This document shows positions 1 through 8,205 of a DNA stretch of 64,000 nt, one piece after another; positions within the stretch are counted from its first letter, which is position 1, and each line of letters opens with the position of its first letter. This DNA is from Rhodospirillales bacterium. GTDB taxonomy: Bacteria; Pseudomonadota; Alphaproteobacteria; SMXQ01. The stretch is taken from assembly GCA_018666775.1 (NCBI GenBank), contig JABIXC010000017.1, positions 186,001 to 250,000 of the forward strand. The letters are read 5' to 3'. The notes under the pieces were generated by a model. The model saw only the letters and a program-made list of their open reading frames with translations. It did no database searches and was not told where the DNA came from. The position numbers and the translations under genes are program-made.

Positions 1-1
1 T

Positions 2-391
2 GATCGTCAATTGGGTCAGGCCTTGATCAATCTTTTTCAGAACGCTGCGGATTCCGTTACCACCCGTCTTTTGGATGCGCAGAAAACCGATGGTGATATT
101 TGGCTGAGCCTGAAAGAAGACGGTGATCGCATCATCATCACGGTTGCCGATAACGGTCTTGGGTTGCCGCGTGATATTGGCCGTGACCTGACCGATCCAT
201 ACGTGACAACACGGGCTGAAGGTACCGGCCTTGGTCTTGCCATTGTTCAAAAGATCATGGAGGATCATGGGGGGGCGCTGGTTCTTGAAGACCGCCCCGG
301 TGGTGGTGCCAAGGTTAGCCTGATCTTTGCGACGAAAGAGCCAAATGATGGTTCTGTAGAAAAAGAAGTTCCAGGGATAAGCAATGACTGA
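2..391 (+). CDS. ntrY: Nitrogen-regulation sensor histidine kinase NtrY, C-terminal part (5' truncated by window)
   Basis: Only the ATP-binding (HATPase_c) end of a sensor kinase lies in the window; the reading frame is open to the left edge. Visible are the N box (NLFQNAADS, about residues 8-16 of the fragment), the G1 box (DNGLGLP) and the G2 box (EGTGLGLAIVQ). Family knowledge: NtrY is a membrane-bound kinase that phosphorylates NtrX in response to nitrogen or redox status in alphaproteobacteria. The last 8 bases overlap the start of ntrX, so the two are translationally coupled. Identification as NtrY rather than another NtrB-like kinase rests on the adjacent ntrX, trkA, dat-like and hfq genes. 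The sensor and HAMP/PAS parts are outside the window. Confidence 0.9.
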   Translation, partial: DRQLGQALINLFQNAADSVTTRLLDAQKTDGDIWLSLKEDGDRIIITVADNGLGLPRDIGRDLTDPYVTTRAEGTGLGLAIVQKIMEDHGGALVLEDRPGGGAKVSLIFATKEPNDGSVEKEVPGISND

Positions 392-1790
392 TGTTACCCA
401 TGATATCCTGATCGTCGATGACGAAAATGACATCCGGCTTTTGACTGCAGGTGTGCTTGTGGATGAAGGCTATACAACCCGCGAGGCCCCCGGTGCAGAA
501 GAAGCCCTTCGTCTAATCGATCAATCCAGGCCTTCGTTAATCGTTCTTGATGTGTGGTTACAGGGCAGCAAAATCGACGGCATTGAACTGTTGGGCATCA
601 TCAAAGCCCAATATCCAGACATTCCCGTGGTGATTATGTCTGGTCATGGAAACATCGAATCCGCTGTCATGGCCATCAAGCAAGGGGCTTATGACTATAT
701 TGAAAAGCCATTCAAATCAGACCGCCTGATCCTCTTGGCGGCCCGCGCTATCGAAGCAGCACAGCTTCGCCGTGAAAATCTGGAATTGCGCATGCGTGCA
801 GATGATCCAGATATGATCGGAAGTTCTCCTGCCATGCGCATGGTGCGTTCTGCCATCAACAAGGTTGCCCCAACCGCCAGCCGGGTTCTGATCACAGGGC
901 CAGCCGGGGTTGGCAAAGAACTGGTTGCCCGTGCGATTCATGGCGAATCCCAGCGTGCAGGCGGCCCCTTTGTTGCCGTTAATTGTGCATCCATGCATCC
1001 AGATAGATTAGAGACAGAACTGTTTGGTGCCGAAGGCATTGATGGGACGGATCGTCATCTGGGGGTGTTCGAGAATGCCAACAAGGGCACCTTGTTTCTG
1101 GATGAAGTGGGGGACATGCCCCTAGAAACACAGGGAAAAATTGTTCGGGTGTTGCAGGAACAGACCTTTGAACGTGTTGGCGGGTCTGTCTTGATCGAAG
1201 TTGACGTGCGGGTTGTTGCCGCGACCAGCCGCGATCTTGAATCTGAAATTGCCAATGCCCGTTTTCGCGAAGATTTATATTATCGCCTGGCTGTGGTGCC
1301 CATTGCCGTGCCGCCGTTGAAAGATCGGCGCGAAGACATTCCTGAATTGATCAAATATTTTATGTCCCGTTCAGCCCAAACATCGGGGTTGGCGGCGCGC
1401 AGTCTAGGCAATGATGCGCTGGGCGCGCTGCAATCCCATGACTGGCCCGGCAATGTGCGCCAGCTGCGCAACGTTGTAGAGCGGTTGTTGATTATGGCCC
1501 CAAGCAATGAAGAAGGCCCGATTAAGGCCGATATGTTGCCCCCGGAAATTGTTGGTGTTGGCCCTGCAACGCCGGGCCGCGATGGCAGGGAACAGTTGAT
1601 GGGCCTTGATCTTCGGGCCGCGCGGGAAAAATTTGAACGGGAATATCTGGAGGCCCAGATTGACCGCTTTGGTGGAAATGTTTCCAAAACTGCTGAATTT
1701 ATTGGTATGGAGAGAACTGCCCTTCACCGCAAAATCAAAATGCTTGGTATTGTTGTGGAAAATTCGGGCCGGGAAAGGTCCGGGGCATGA
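384..1790 (+). CDS. ntrX: Nitrogen-regulation response regulator NtrX
   Basis: 468 residues, full length for the family. An N-terminal receiver domain (about 7-120) carries the acidic pocket DD at 12-13 and the phospho-acceptor Asp56. A sigma-54-type AAA+ domain follows (about 145-380), with Walker A GPAGVGKE at 172-179 and Walker B GTLFLDE at 235-241. A Fis-type helix-turn-helix lies at the C terminus (about 434-460). The loop after ELFG (about 213-228) has no GAFTGA motif, the sigma-54-contact loop. This is typical of NtrX and suggests it does not act as a classical sigma-54 activator. It overlaps ntrY by 8 bases, and trkA follows after about 37 bases, consistent with one operon. Confidence 0.95.
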   Translation: MTDVTHDILIVDDENDIRLLTAGVLVDEGYTTREAPGAEEALRLIDQSRPSLIVLDVWLQGSKIDGIELLGIIKAQYPDIPVVIMSGHGNIESAVMAIKQGAYDYIEKPFKSDRLILLAARAIEAAQLRRENLELRMRADDPDMIGSSPAMRMVRSAINKVAPTASRVLITGPAGVGKELVARAIHGESQRAGGPFVAVNCASMHPDRLETELFGAEGIDGTDRHLGVFENANKGTLFLDEVGDMPLETQGKIVRVLQEQTFERVGGSVLIEVDVRVVAATSRDLESEIANARFREDLYYRLAVVPIAVPPLKDRREDIPELIKYFMSRSAQTSGLAARSLGNDALGALQSHDWPGNVRQLRNVVERLLIMAPSNEEGPIKADMLPPEIVGVGPATPGRDGREQLMGLDLRAAREKFEREYLEAQIDRFGGNVSKTAEFIGMERTALHRKIKMLGIVVENSGRERSGA

Positions 1791-1827
1791 ATGATTTTAA
1801 AGGCATTTGCCGGGGGGTAATAAGCCC

Positions 1828-3204
1828 ATGAAAGTTATTGTTTGTGGCGCAGGACAGGTTGGCACTTCCATTGTGCGCCATCTTGTGGCTGAAGATAACG
1901 ACGTCACGGTGATCGATTCTTCACCAGAACTGGTTCGCAAAATCGGCGATTCCATGGATGTGAAGGCAATGGAGGGGTTCGCCTCCCATCCAGACGTGCT
2001 GGAAGCTGCAGGCATCGAAGATGCCGACATGATTGTTGCCGTCACCTATGCAGACGAAGTCAACATGGTTGCCTGTCAGGTGGCCCATTCCCTGTTTGAT
2101 GTGCCGACTAAAATCGCCCGGGTGCGCAACCAAAGCTATCTTCTGCCGATCTGGGCAGAATTGTTCAGTCGCGACCATATGCCCATCGATGTGATTATTT
2201 CCCCGGAAATTGAGGTTAGCCGCGCCATTTCCCGCAGGCTGCATGTCCCCGGTGCGTTCGATACCATTAATCTGGCCGATGGTCTGGTGCAGTTGATCGG
2301 GGTGCGTTGTGATGATGATTGCCCCATCATTCACACCCCCTTGCGCCAACTTCAGGAATTGTTTCCCGGTCTGAACACGATTGTTGTGGGCATTATCCGC
2401 GATGGCGTGGGGTTTGTGCCTGAATCATCGGATCATATGTTGCCGGGCGATGAGGTTTATTTTATCGCCGATACCAACCATATCGGGCGTGTGATGGCGG
2501 CGTTTGGCCATGAAGAAGCCGAAGCCCGGCGGATTATCATTCTGGGCGGGGGCAACATCGGAACCCATCTTGCCCGCGAAATAGAACAGCATCATCCGGG
2601 CGTCACCGCGAAAATCATTGAATACAAGGCCGCGCGCGCTGAAGTCGCCGCCAGTGAGGTCGACAAGACCGTCGTGATTAATGGCGATGCTCTTGATCCC
2701 GTAATCCTGAATGAAGCCAATGTTGCCAATGCAGAAGCGGTGATTGCCGTCACCAATGATGATGAAGTGAATATTTTGGCGTCCCTTTTGGCCAAACGGT
2801 ATGGCGCGGGCAAGGCCATGGCCTTGATCAACAACCCCAACTATCCATCCCTTGTGACCAGTCTGGGCATTGATGTGGTGGTGAGCCCTCGGGCCATCAC
2901 CGTTTCGACGATTTTGCAGCACATTCGCCGGGGCCGTATTCGTGCGGCCCACGCCGTCCATGAAGGGTTTGGCGAGGTGATGGAAGCCGAGGCCCTGGAA
3001 ACATCGGGTCTGGTGGGTTCTGCCATTCGCGATGTGAAGCTGCCCGCCGGCGTTATCTTTGGTGCTATCTTGCGCGATGGTGTGGTGATCCTGCCCCGGG
3101 GCGATACCGTCATCAAAGCCAATGACCGGGTCATTATTTTTGCCGTAACCGAAGCCGTGCGCAAAGTAGAACGCATGTTTGCGGTCGGCCTCGAATTTTT
3201 CTAG
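1828..3204 (+). CDS. trkA: Trk system potassium uptake regulatory protein TrkA
   Basis: 458 residues, the same length as E. coli TrkA. Two tandem RCK_N/RCK_C units are visible. The first Rossmann fold begins at residue 1 with CGAGQVG and the second near residue 235 with LGGGNIGTHLA; each would bind NAD(H) and gate the TrkH/TrkG potassium channel from the cytoplasmic side. The ATG at 1828 is chosen over an in-frame TTG at 1807 because the family starts at MKVIVCGAG and a G-rich ribosome-binding stretch sits at about 1811-1817. No trkH gene is in the window. Position between ntrX and the aminotransferase is a recurrent alphaproteobacterial arrangement. Confidence 0.95.
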   Translation: MKVIVCGAGQVGTSIVRHLVAEDNDVTVIDSSPELVRKIGDSMDVKAMEGFASHPDVLEAAGIEDADMIVAVTYADEVNMVACQVAHSLFDVPTKIARVRNQSYLLPIWAELFSRDHMPIDVIISPEIEVSRAISRRLHVPGAFDTINLADGLVQLIGVRCDDDCPIIHTPLRQLQELFPGLNTIVVGIIRDGVGFVPESSDHMLPGDEVYFIADTNHIGRVMAAFGHEEAEARRIIILGGGNIGTHLAREIEQHHPGVTAKIIEYKAARAEVAASEVDKTVVINGDALDPVILNEANVANAEAVIAVTNDDEVNILASLLAKRYGAGKAMALINNPNYPSLVTSLGIDVVVSPRAITVSTILQHIRRGRIRAAHAVHEGFGEVMEAEALETSGLVGSAIRDVKLPAGVIFGAILRDGVVILPRGDTVIKANDRVIIFAVTEAVRKVERMFAVGLEFF

Positions 3205-3224
3205 AAAGCAGCCCGGAGACCTAA

Positions 3225-4082
3225 ATGTCGCGTATTGCCTATGTTAATGGCCGTTATTTGCCCCATGGATATGCGAGCGTTCACATCGAAGACCGTGGCT
3301 ATCAATTTGCCGATGGGGTTTACGAAGTGATCGCCGTCCATCAAGGATCGCTGGTTGACGAAGACCTGCATCTGGCCCGTCTTGAACGGTCTTTGGGGGA
3401 ATTGTCCATTGATCCGCCTATGACGGATGGGGCATTGCGGGTGGTCATCGGACAGGTCTTGCGTCGCAATCATATCAAAAACGGCATGATCTATCTTCAG
3501 GTGACCCGGGGGTCAGCGCCCCGCGATCATGCTTTTCCGACCAATCCGGGCACCGCTTTGGTGGTGACTGCACGCACCAGACGGGGCGCACCGGCCGCGC
3601 TGATGCGCGATGGCTGCGCCGTGATTACCGTTCCTGATATTCGGTGGAAACGATGTGATATCAAGTCGATATCGCTTTTACCTAATGTATTGGCTAAACA
3701 AGAAGCGCGGTCCAAAGGGGCCCATGAAGCCATTCAGGTTGGCGACGATGGCCTGATCACGGAAGGCAGTGCATCCAACATCTGGATCGTCACCAAAGAT
3801 GGCGAATTGATCACCCGGGCAGCAGATGGTGCCATTTTGGATGGGGTGACCCGGCGCACGGTGATGGCGCTGGCCAAAAAAGCATCGCTTAAGTGTGTTG
3901 AGCGTTCTTTTACCGTGGCCGAAGCCCAAAGTGCGGCGGAAGTCTTCCTGACCGCGACCAGTTTCAACATTTTGCCGGTCAATGCCATTGATGACGTGGC
4001 AATCAAGGGGGTACCGGGGCCTTTTACCCTGAAATTGCTGGCAACCTATGACGAATATCTGGGTGCCGGAGAACCGGCGTGA
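3225..4082 (+). CDS. dat: Class IV PLP aminotransferase, D-amino acid aminotransferase-like
   Basis: 285 residues with the class IV aminotransferase fold. The PLP-binding lysine is Lys147 in RCDIKSISLLPN, matching the RCDIKSLNLL signature of Bacillus D-alanine aminotransferase. Glu180 in ITEGSASNIW is the conserved residue near the PLP ring nitrogen, and GVTRR near residue 206 is the usual second-lobe motif. The family moves amino groups between D-amino acids and 2-oxoacids; branched-chain aminotransferases and aminodeoxychorismate lyase share the fold, so substrate choice is not certain. The ATG follows a GGAG-containing ribosome site. The stop overlaps the GTG start of the next gene by 4 bases (GTGA). 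Confidence 0.85.
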   Translation: MSRIAYVNGRYLPHGYASVHIEDRGYQFADGVYEVIAVHQGSLVDEDLHLARLERSLGELSIDPPMTDGALRVVIGQVLRRNHIKNGMIYLQVTRGSAPRDHAFPTNPGTALVVTARTRRGAPAALMRDGCAVITVPDIRWKRCDIKSISLLPNVLAKQEARSKGAHEAIQVGDDGLITEGSASNIWIVTKDGELITRAADGAILDGVTRRTVMALAKKASLKCVERSFTVAEAQSAAEVFLTATSFNILPVNAIDDVAIKGVPGPFTLKLLATYDEYLGAGEPA

Positions 4083-4792
4083 GCACCAAAACCCCTGAAT
4101 ATCCGACAAATCCACGGGCCATTCTGTTCGATTGGGATAACACCTTGGTCGATAACTGGGCCGCCATTCATGATGCCCTGAATGCGGCGTTTTCGGCCTA
4201 TGGGCTGGAAACCTGGACATTGGATCAAAGCAAGGCCCGGCTGCGCAAGTCGCTGCGCGATAGTTTTCCGGACTATTTTGGCGATGACTGGAAAGATGCC
4301 CGCAAAATTTTCTACGATCACTTCAAAGCGGTTCATCTGCAACATTTAGAAGCGAAACCCTGCGCTGAACAGGCTTTGCGGGCCTTAAAGGAAACCGGGC
4401 TCTATATGGGCGTGGTCAGCAATAAATCCGGCGATTACCTCCGTGCCGAAGTGGCGGCACTTGGCTGGGGGGATTGTTTTTCCCACATTATCGGTGCCAC
4501 CGACGCGCCTGCCGATAAACCAGACCCGGCCCCGGTGCATATGGCCCTAAAAGGTGCTGGTTTCGGGCCGGGATCGGACGTTTGGTTTGTGGGGGACGGT
4601 GCCATTGATGTGGAATGTGCGGCCAATGCAGGCATGACGGCGTTGATTGTCATGGGCCCAGACACCGAAAAAGAGCTCATCGATCACAATATGGCCCAAT
4701 TTATCGGCCCTAATTGCAAAATAAATGACATGGGGCAGTTGAAAGAACTTGTGGATAAGGTAAAAGCCCCCATATCCAATGGCCAAGTTTAA
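4079..4792 (+). CDS. HAD-superfamily phosphatase, phosphoglycolate phosphatase-like
   Basis: 237 residues starting with GTG, overlapping the preceding aminotransferase gene by 4 bases, so translation is probably coupled. HAD motif I is FDWDNTLVDN, with nucleophile Asp18 and acid/base Asp20. Motif II is VVSNKSG, the motif III lysine lies in ADKPDPAP, and motif IV is FVGDGAIDVECAANAG. A helical cap lies between motifs I and II (about residues 25-95), as in subfamily I Gph-like enzymes. The closest functional class would be a small phosphomonoesterase such as phosphoglycolate phosphatase; the physiological substrate cannot be told. It ends about 90 bases before hfq. Confidence 0.85.
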   Translation: MSTKTPEYPTNPRAILFDWDNTLVDNWAAIHDALNAAFSAYGLETWTLDQSKARLRKSLRDSFPDYFGDDWKDARKIFYDHFKAVHLQHLEAKPCAEQALRALKETGLYMGVVSNKSGDYLRAEVAALGWGDCFSHIIGATDAPADKPDPAPVHMALKGAGFGPGSDVWFVGDGAIDVECAANAGMTALIVMGPDTEKELIDHNMAQFIGPNCKINDMGQLKELVDKVKAPISNGQV

Positions 4793-4883
4793 TGGTTAAG
4801 CTATGGACGTTAAGTACGGGGACACCGGAGAAGGTTCGGCCTGGTGCCCATCTCAAAAACAATCGAACCAAAGGAATTTAAAA

Positions 4884-5153
4884 ATGGCCGCAGATAAATC
4901 CCAGAATCTTCAGGATGTCTTTCTGAACAGCGTTCGCAAAGACAAAGCACCCGTCACTGTTTTCCTCGTCAATGGCGTGAAATTGCAGGGCATTATTACA
5001 TGGTTTGATAATTTTTCGGTCTTGCTGCGCCGCGATACTCATTCCCAACTTGTTTATAAGCATGCGATTTCCACCGTGATGCCTTCTGGCCCAATCCAGC
5101 TTTGGGACGAAGAAGAAGGTGGTGCAGGGGATTCCGCTTCCGAAGATGAATAA
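4884..5153 (+). CDS. hfq: RNA chaperone Hfq
   Basis: 89 residues. The Sm1 motif (about 8-50) and the Sm2 segment [13 protein letters not shown] (about 55-67, including the KH pair of the proximal RNA-binding face) are complete. It would form the hexameric ring that pairs small RNAs with mRNAs and guides their turnover. A longer upstream reading frame exists from 4803, but the ATG at 4884 is preceded by an AAGGAA ribosome site at 4871-4876 and gives the family's usual N terminus [15 protein letters not shown]. The C terminus is short and acidic ([14 protein letters not shown]). hflX follows after 44 bases, the classic hfq-hflX pairing. Confidence 0.97.
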   Translation: MAADKSQNLQDVFLNSVRKDKAPVTVFLVNGVKLQGIITWFDNFSVLLRRDTHSQLVYKHAISTVMPSGPIQLWDEEEGGAGDSASEDE

Positions 5154-5197
5154 ACAAAGCGGTTTGTTGCGTTTCGTCTTTAAATCCCGGGGGAAAT

Positions 5198-6586
5198 TTG
5201 TCTCCTAAGCCCCCGTATGATGCGCAGCGCACACCCAAAAAGGCGGCCTTTTCCGGCGGCCCTATTGGCGAGTCCGATCATGGTGCCGATGGCGTTGCCG
5301 GGCGCGCAGCCGTTATCGTGCCCGTGGTCAGCGGCCCCGGGTCTGGGCTGGCTGGGCGTGGTCGTTCCCAGGAATCGCGTTTAGAAGAAGCCATTGGCTT
5401 GGCCGAAGCCATCCATCTGGAAATTGTGTTTTCCGACTGTGTTCGCGTTAACCGCCCCCGGGCACCAACGTTTTTGGGTGCCGGTGCCATTGATTCCCTG
5501 AAACCGCTGTTCGAGACCGAAGAGGTCAAGGTTGTGGTGTTCGATGGCACCCTGACCCCGGTCCAGCAGCGCAATCTGGAAACCGAATGGAAATGCAAGG
5601 TCATTGACCGAACCGGTTTAATCCTCGAAATCTTTGGCGAACGTGCGCGCACCCGCGAAGGCCGCTTGCAGGTGGAACTGGCAGCGCTTACCTATCAACG
5701 CTCGCGTCTTGTGCGGTCATGGACCCATTTGGAACGCCAACGCGGCGGCGTGGGCTTTTTGGGCGGTCCCGGTGAAACCCAGATCGAGTCTGATCGTCGC
5801 CAGATCGACAGCCGCATTGCAAAGATCAAAGGGGACCTGAAAAAAGTCGCCCGCACCCGTGGCCTGCACCGGGCCGCGCGTAAACGGGTGCCGTTTCCGG
5901 TGGTGGCCTTGGTTGGCTATACCAATGCCGGGAAATCAACGCTGTTTAACCGGATTACCAAATCCGAAGTCTTCGCCGAAGACCTGTTATTTGCCACCCT
6001 GGACCCGACCATGCGGGGGGTGACGCTGGAATCTGGCAGAAAGATCATCTTGTCTGACACCGTTGGCTTTGTGTCTGACCTGCCCACAGATTTGGTGGCG
6101 GCCTTTCGGGCCACGCTCGAAGAAGTCTTGTCGGCCGATCTGGTGATCCATGTTCGCGATATTTCCCATGCTGATTCCGAAGCCCAAAAGCGCGACGTGT
6201 TCCATGTTTTGACCGAACTGGGCTTATCGCCCAAAACCGATGACAATGTGATTGAGGTTTTGAACAAAACCGATCTGTTGGGCGCAGACGACAAAGCCCG
6301 CATTGAAACCTCAGCAGAACACCATGATGACACCGTGGCCTTATCTGCCATCACGGGCGACGGCATGGATGGCTTTACAGCCGCCATCGATGGCTTCTTT
6401 GCCGCCAAACGCCGCATCTATGACTACACCTTGGCCGCATCTGAGGGTGCCAACCTCGCCTGGCTCTACGCCCACGGCGAAGTGCTAGAGCGCACCGACG
6501 ACGAAACCGGCACCACCAAAATCCGCGTCGCCCTAGACCCCGAAAACGCCGCCCGGTATGAGCACGCCCGCGCTAAGGATTGCTAA
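5198..6586 (+). CDS. hflX: Ribosome-splitting GTPase HflX
   Basis: 462 residues. The HflX-specific N-terminal domain (about 50-185, including the glycine-rich FLGGPGETQIESDRR loop) precedes a G domain. G1 is GYTNAGKST (about 241-249), G3 is DTVGFVSDLP and G4 is NKTDLL. The protein binds the 50S subunit and rescues stalled or heat-damaged ribosomes. The start is taken as TTG at 5198, preceded by GGGGGAAA; no in-frame ATG lies nearby, so the exact N terminus is the weak point. It has about 40 extra N-terminal residues compared with the minimal family. It is the last gene of the plus-strand block before an AT-rich region on the other strand. Confidence 0.95.
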   Translation: MSPKPPYDAQRTPKKAAFSGGPIGESDHGADGVAGRAAVIVPVVSGPGSGLAGRGRSQESRLEEAIGLAEAIHLEIVFSDCVRVNRPRAPTFLGAGAIDSLKPLFETEEVKVVVFDGTLTPVQQRNLETEWKCKVIDRTGLILEIFGERARTREGRLQVELAALTYQRSRLVRSWTHLERQRGGVGFLGGPGETQIESDRRQIDSRIAKIKGDLKKVARTRGLHRAARKRVPFPVVALVGYTNAGKSTLFNRITKSEVFAEDLLFATLDPTMRGVTLESGRKIILSDTVGFVSDLPTDLVAAFRATLEEVLSADLVIHVRDISHADSEAQKRDVFHVLTELGLSPKTDDNVIEVLNKTDLLGADDKARIETSAEHHDDTVALSAITGDGMDGFTAAIDGFFAAKRRIYDYTLAASEGANLAWLYAHGEVLERTDDETGTTKIRVALDPENAARYEHARAKDC

Positions 6587-6588
6587 AA

Positions 6589-7446
6589 CTAATTTGCACG
6601 GTTGATAGGAATTAGAATTTCAGAAATAGTGTTGGCTGTAAAATTTGCTTTTACGTTTTCTGCAGTTTCCCGAAGTTCTTTTTCTCGTTGAACATCTTCT
6701 GGCGTCCAATGGGAGACCCTAACTAATTTATCCCACTCATCATTATCTCGCTTAGTTCCATACTTGGCAAAAATCGAGAAAATTCCAGCGTCATTTGCCA
6801 TCATTATATCGTGGGCAATGCTGTCACCTACATATGCTGTTTCTTGTGGGCTGACGTTCATTGTTTCACAAATTTCTTTTAAAATATTTGGGTCTGGTTT
6901 CCTTCGTTCATGAGGAAGCTCCGTAATTTTTTCTATGGGGTAGCCCTTTAGCCGTTCCTTTTCTGACAAACCATCTGGGTGGTCACTATCGGCACGTTTT
7001 CGACAAAATATTAAGTCAAAATATTGTGTTAAATCTAAGCGTTGGAGCCTATCCACACATGCGTGGAGTTTTGCATCAGTATGTGCGACTAAACAAATAT
7101 CCATTTCCTTGAGGGCGTTTAGGGTTTCATGAACTTCGGGGTATGTTTTGAGTTCTTTCTTCCGCATAGAATTAAAGGCGTGGAAAGCAGAATCAAAATA
7201 TTCCTTAGATATTTTAGGGTCTTTGCCTTGAAACATTTGAAGGACAGATTCTGTTTCTAACAGTGCGAATGGGTGCTCGGAATCATGATGTTTCTGATGA
7301 ATCATTCGAAATTCATCTAATAGTTTTTCCCTGTCCCAATCCGTGGTTTTTATAACTGAATCAACCATTGCATAAAAAGACGGTACGAAATAAGAGAGCC
7401 AATCATAGAGCGTGTTATCAAGGTCACATATAACGAGCCTAAACAT
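6589..7446 (-). CDS. HAD-superfamily hydrolase (AT-rich accessory gene)
   Basis: 285 residues. HAD motif I is CDLDNTLYDW (Asp8, Asp10), motif II is the Thr of VAHTDAK, the motif III Lys lies in RRKPDPNILKEI, and motif IV is YVGDSIAHDIMMANDAG. A long helical cap lies at about residues 20-110. It is therefore a plausible phosphatase or nucleotidase of unknown substrate. The base composition is visibly more A+T-rich than hflX or groES on either side, and codon choice differs, suggesting acquisition by transfer. It lies 15 bases after the frameshifted membrane-protein gene on the same strand, so the two probably form one transcript. The AGAGGA ribosome site supports the ATG at 7446. Confidence 0.85.
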   Translation of the reverse strand: MFRLVICDLDNTLYDWLSYFVPSFYAMVDSVIKTTDWDREKLLDEFRMIHQKHHDSEHPFALLETESVLQMFQGKDPKISKEYFDSAFHAFNSMRKKELKTYPEVHETLNALKEMDICLVAHTDAKLHACVDRLQRLDLTQYFDLIFCRKRADSDHPDGLSEKERLKGYPIEKITELPHERRKPDPNILKEICETMNVSPQETAYVGDSIAHDIMMANDAGIFSIFAKYGTKRDNDEWDKLVRVSHWTPEDVQREKELRETAENVKANFTANTISEILIPINRAN

Positions 7447-7461
7447 CGATATTCCTCTCAG

Positions 7462-7955
7462 TTATTTTGTGGCTATATAGAAAAGGGAGGAGATGCCAAT
7501 AATTAGTGGGATTAGATAAAAGACTGACACTACAAAATGGGCCCATTTTGCACTGACTATTGTTCCAAGTTGTGTTGTCTGATCGAGGATGGAGCGGTTT
7601 GTTCTTTCAAAATCTATTCCGATTTTGACCATCCCTAATAGCAATCTGTAGTAATAAGTGACATCCATCAGGAAGATGCCTAGGAGCATCAGCAATGCAA
7701 AACAGATAATAAAAAACTGACATGAATACTTAGGCAAAATATTGATAAATATGGTGCGGGTTGTTGAACCAAAGTAAGAAAAGCATACCCGTAAACGGCC
7801 AGAACCATGCTGGAGCCAATTGCTCTTGTTCGCAAGATCATGTCGTTGAAATGCATTTGTGTCGCGATAATAGACTGCCATTGTAAAACGATTTGATCGC
7901 TTGCTTTCTTTGGCCCATCTGTTTCTTGGGCCTCTTGAGTATTATCTTCAGCCAT
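7462..7955 (-). CDS. Small multi-span membrane protein, reading frame split by a -1 shift at a T6 run
   Basis: Two overlapping frames together make one plausible protein of about 164 residues. The N-terminal frame (7955 down to about 7713) starts MAEDNTQEAQ after a GGGAGG ribosome site and includes a first membrane span. The C-terminal frame (7713 to 7462) continues with FFIICFALLMLLGIFLMD, a cytoplasmic YYYRLLLG segment, and a last span ending SSLFYIATK. A -1 shift, or one extra T, at 7711-7716 joins them as IHVS-FFIIC. Without a shift, translation stops about 8 codons later at 7689. Composition is AT-rich like the downstream HAD gene. The layout of membrane spans flanking a short helical loop vaguely recalls SLATT-type membrane effectors, but I cannot confirm this by eye. 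Confidence 0.6.
7710..7716 (-). other. Slippery heptamer T-TTT-TTA at the frameshift point
   Basis: Read on the minus strand, the zero-frame codons are AGT-TTT-TTA, so the heptamer T_TTT_TTA lies in the exact register required for tandem -1 slippage. It is the same heptamer used by retroviral gag-pol shifts. The -1 product rejoins the long downstream frame. A short inverted repeat (GATGC/GCATC, 7690-7675) starts about 19 bases beyond, further away than is usual for a stimulator. A simple one-base homopolymer error would look identical. Confidence 0.4.
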
Positions 7956-8087
7956 TTCCATCCCTCCCAATCGTAAGTTTACACCCTATGATGGTAATCA
8001 CCCCCAAACAAGCTACATTTTTCCTCGCCAGATTCCCCAAATAGACCGCATTTTAGGTTTAATTCGGGGTTTTTTGGGGGGGTGGAG

Positions 8088-8116
8088 TTGACATGGGGGA
8101 GGGGCATCCCTATATC
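8088..8116 (+). promoter_or_regulatory. Sigma-70-type promoter of the groES-groES-groEL operon
   Basis: A perfect -35 hexamer TTGACA (8088-8093) is followed after exactly 17 bases by TATATC (8111-8116, 4 of 6 consensus matches). A start point near 8123 would fall inside the CIRCE operator that begins at 8118. Confidence 0.75.
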
Positions 8117-8117
8117 T

Positions 8118-8144
8118 TTGGCACTCTACGGGGTGGAGTGCTAG
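8118..8144 (+). promoter_or_regulatory. CIRCE operator (HrcA binding site)
   Basis: The inverted repeat TTGGCACTC-N9-GAGTGCTAG matches the CIRCE consensus (TTAGCACTC-N9-GAGTGCTAA) at all but one position in each arm, with the exact 9-base spacer. It lies directly after the -10 element, so bound HrcA would block transcription of both groES genes and groEL. Release on heat or misfolding stress is known for this family; no hrcA gene is in the window. Confidence 0.93.
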
Positions 8145-8205
8145 ACAGCATCCGCGGAAGCCTCGTAACACATTGGTATTTAACACTTAATTCCAGGGGG
8201 ATGGC

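Noticed and set aside
7675-7690. GATGC/GCATC inverted repeat as a frameshift-stimulating hairpin
   Set aside because: Five pairs only, and about 19 bases from the slippery site instead of the usual 5-9; not listed as a separate feature.
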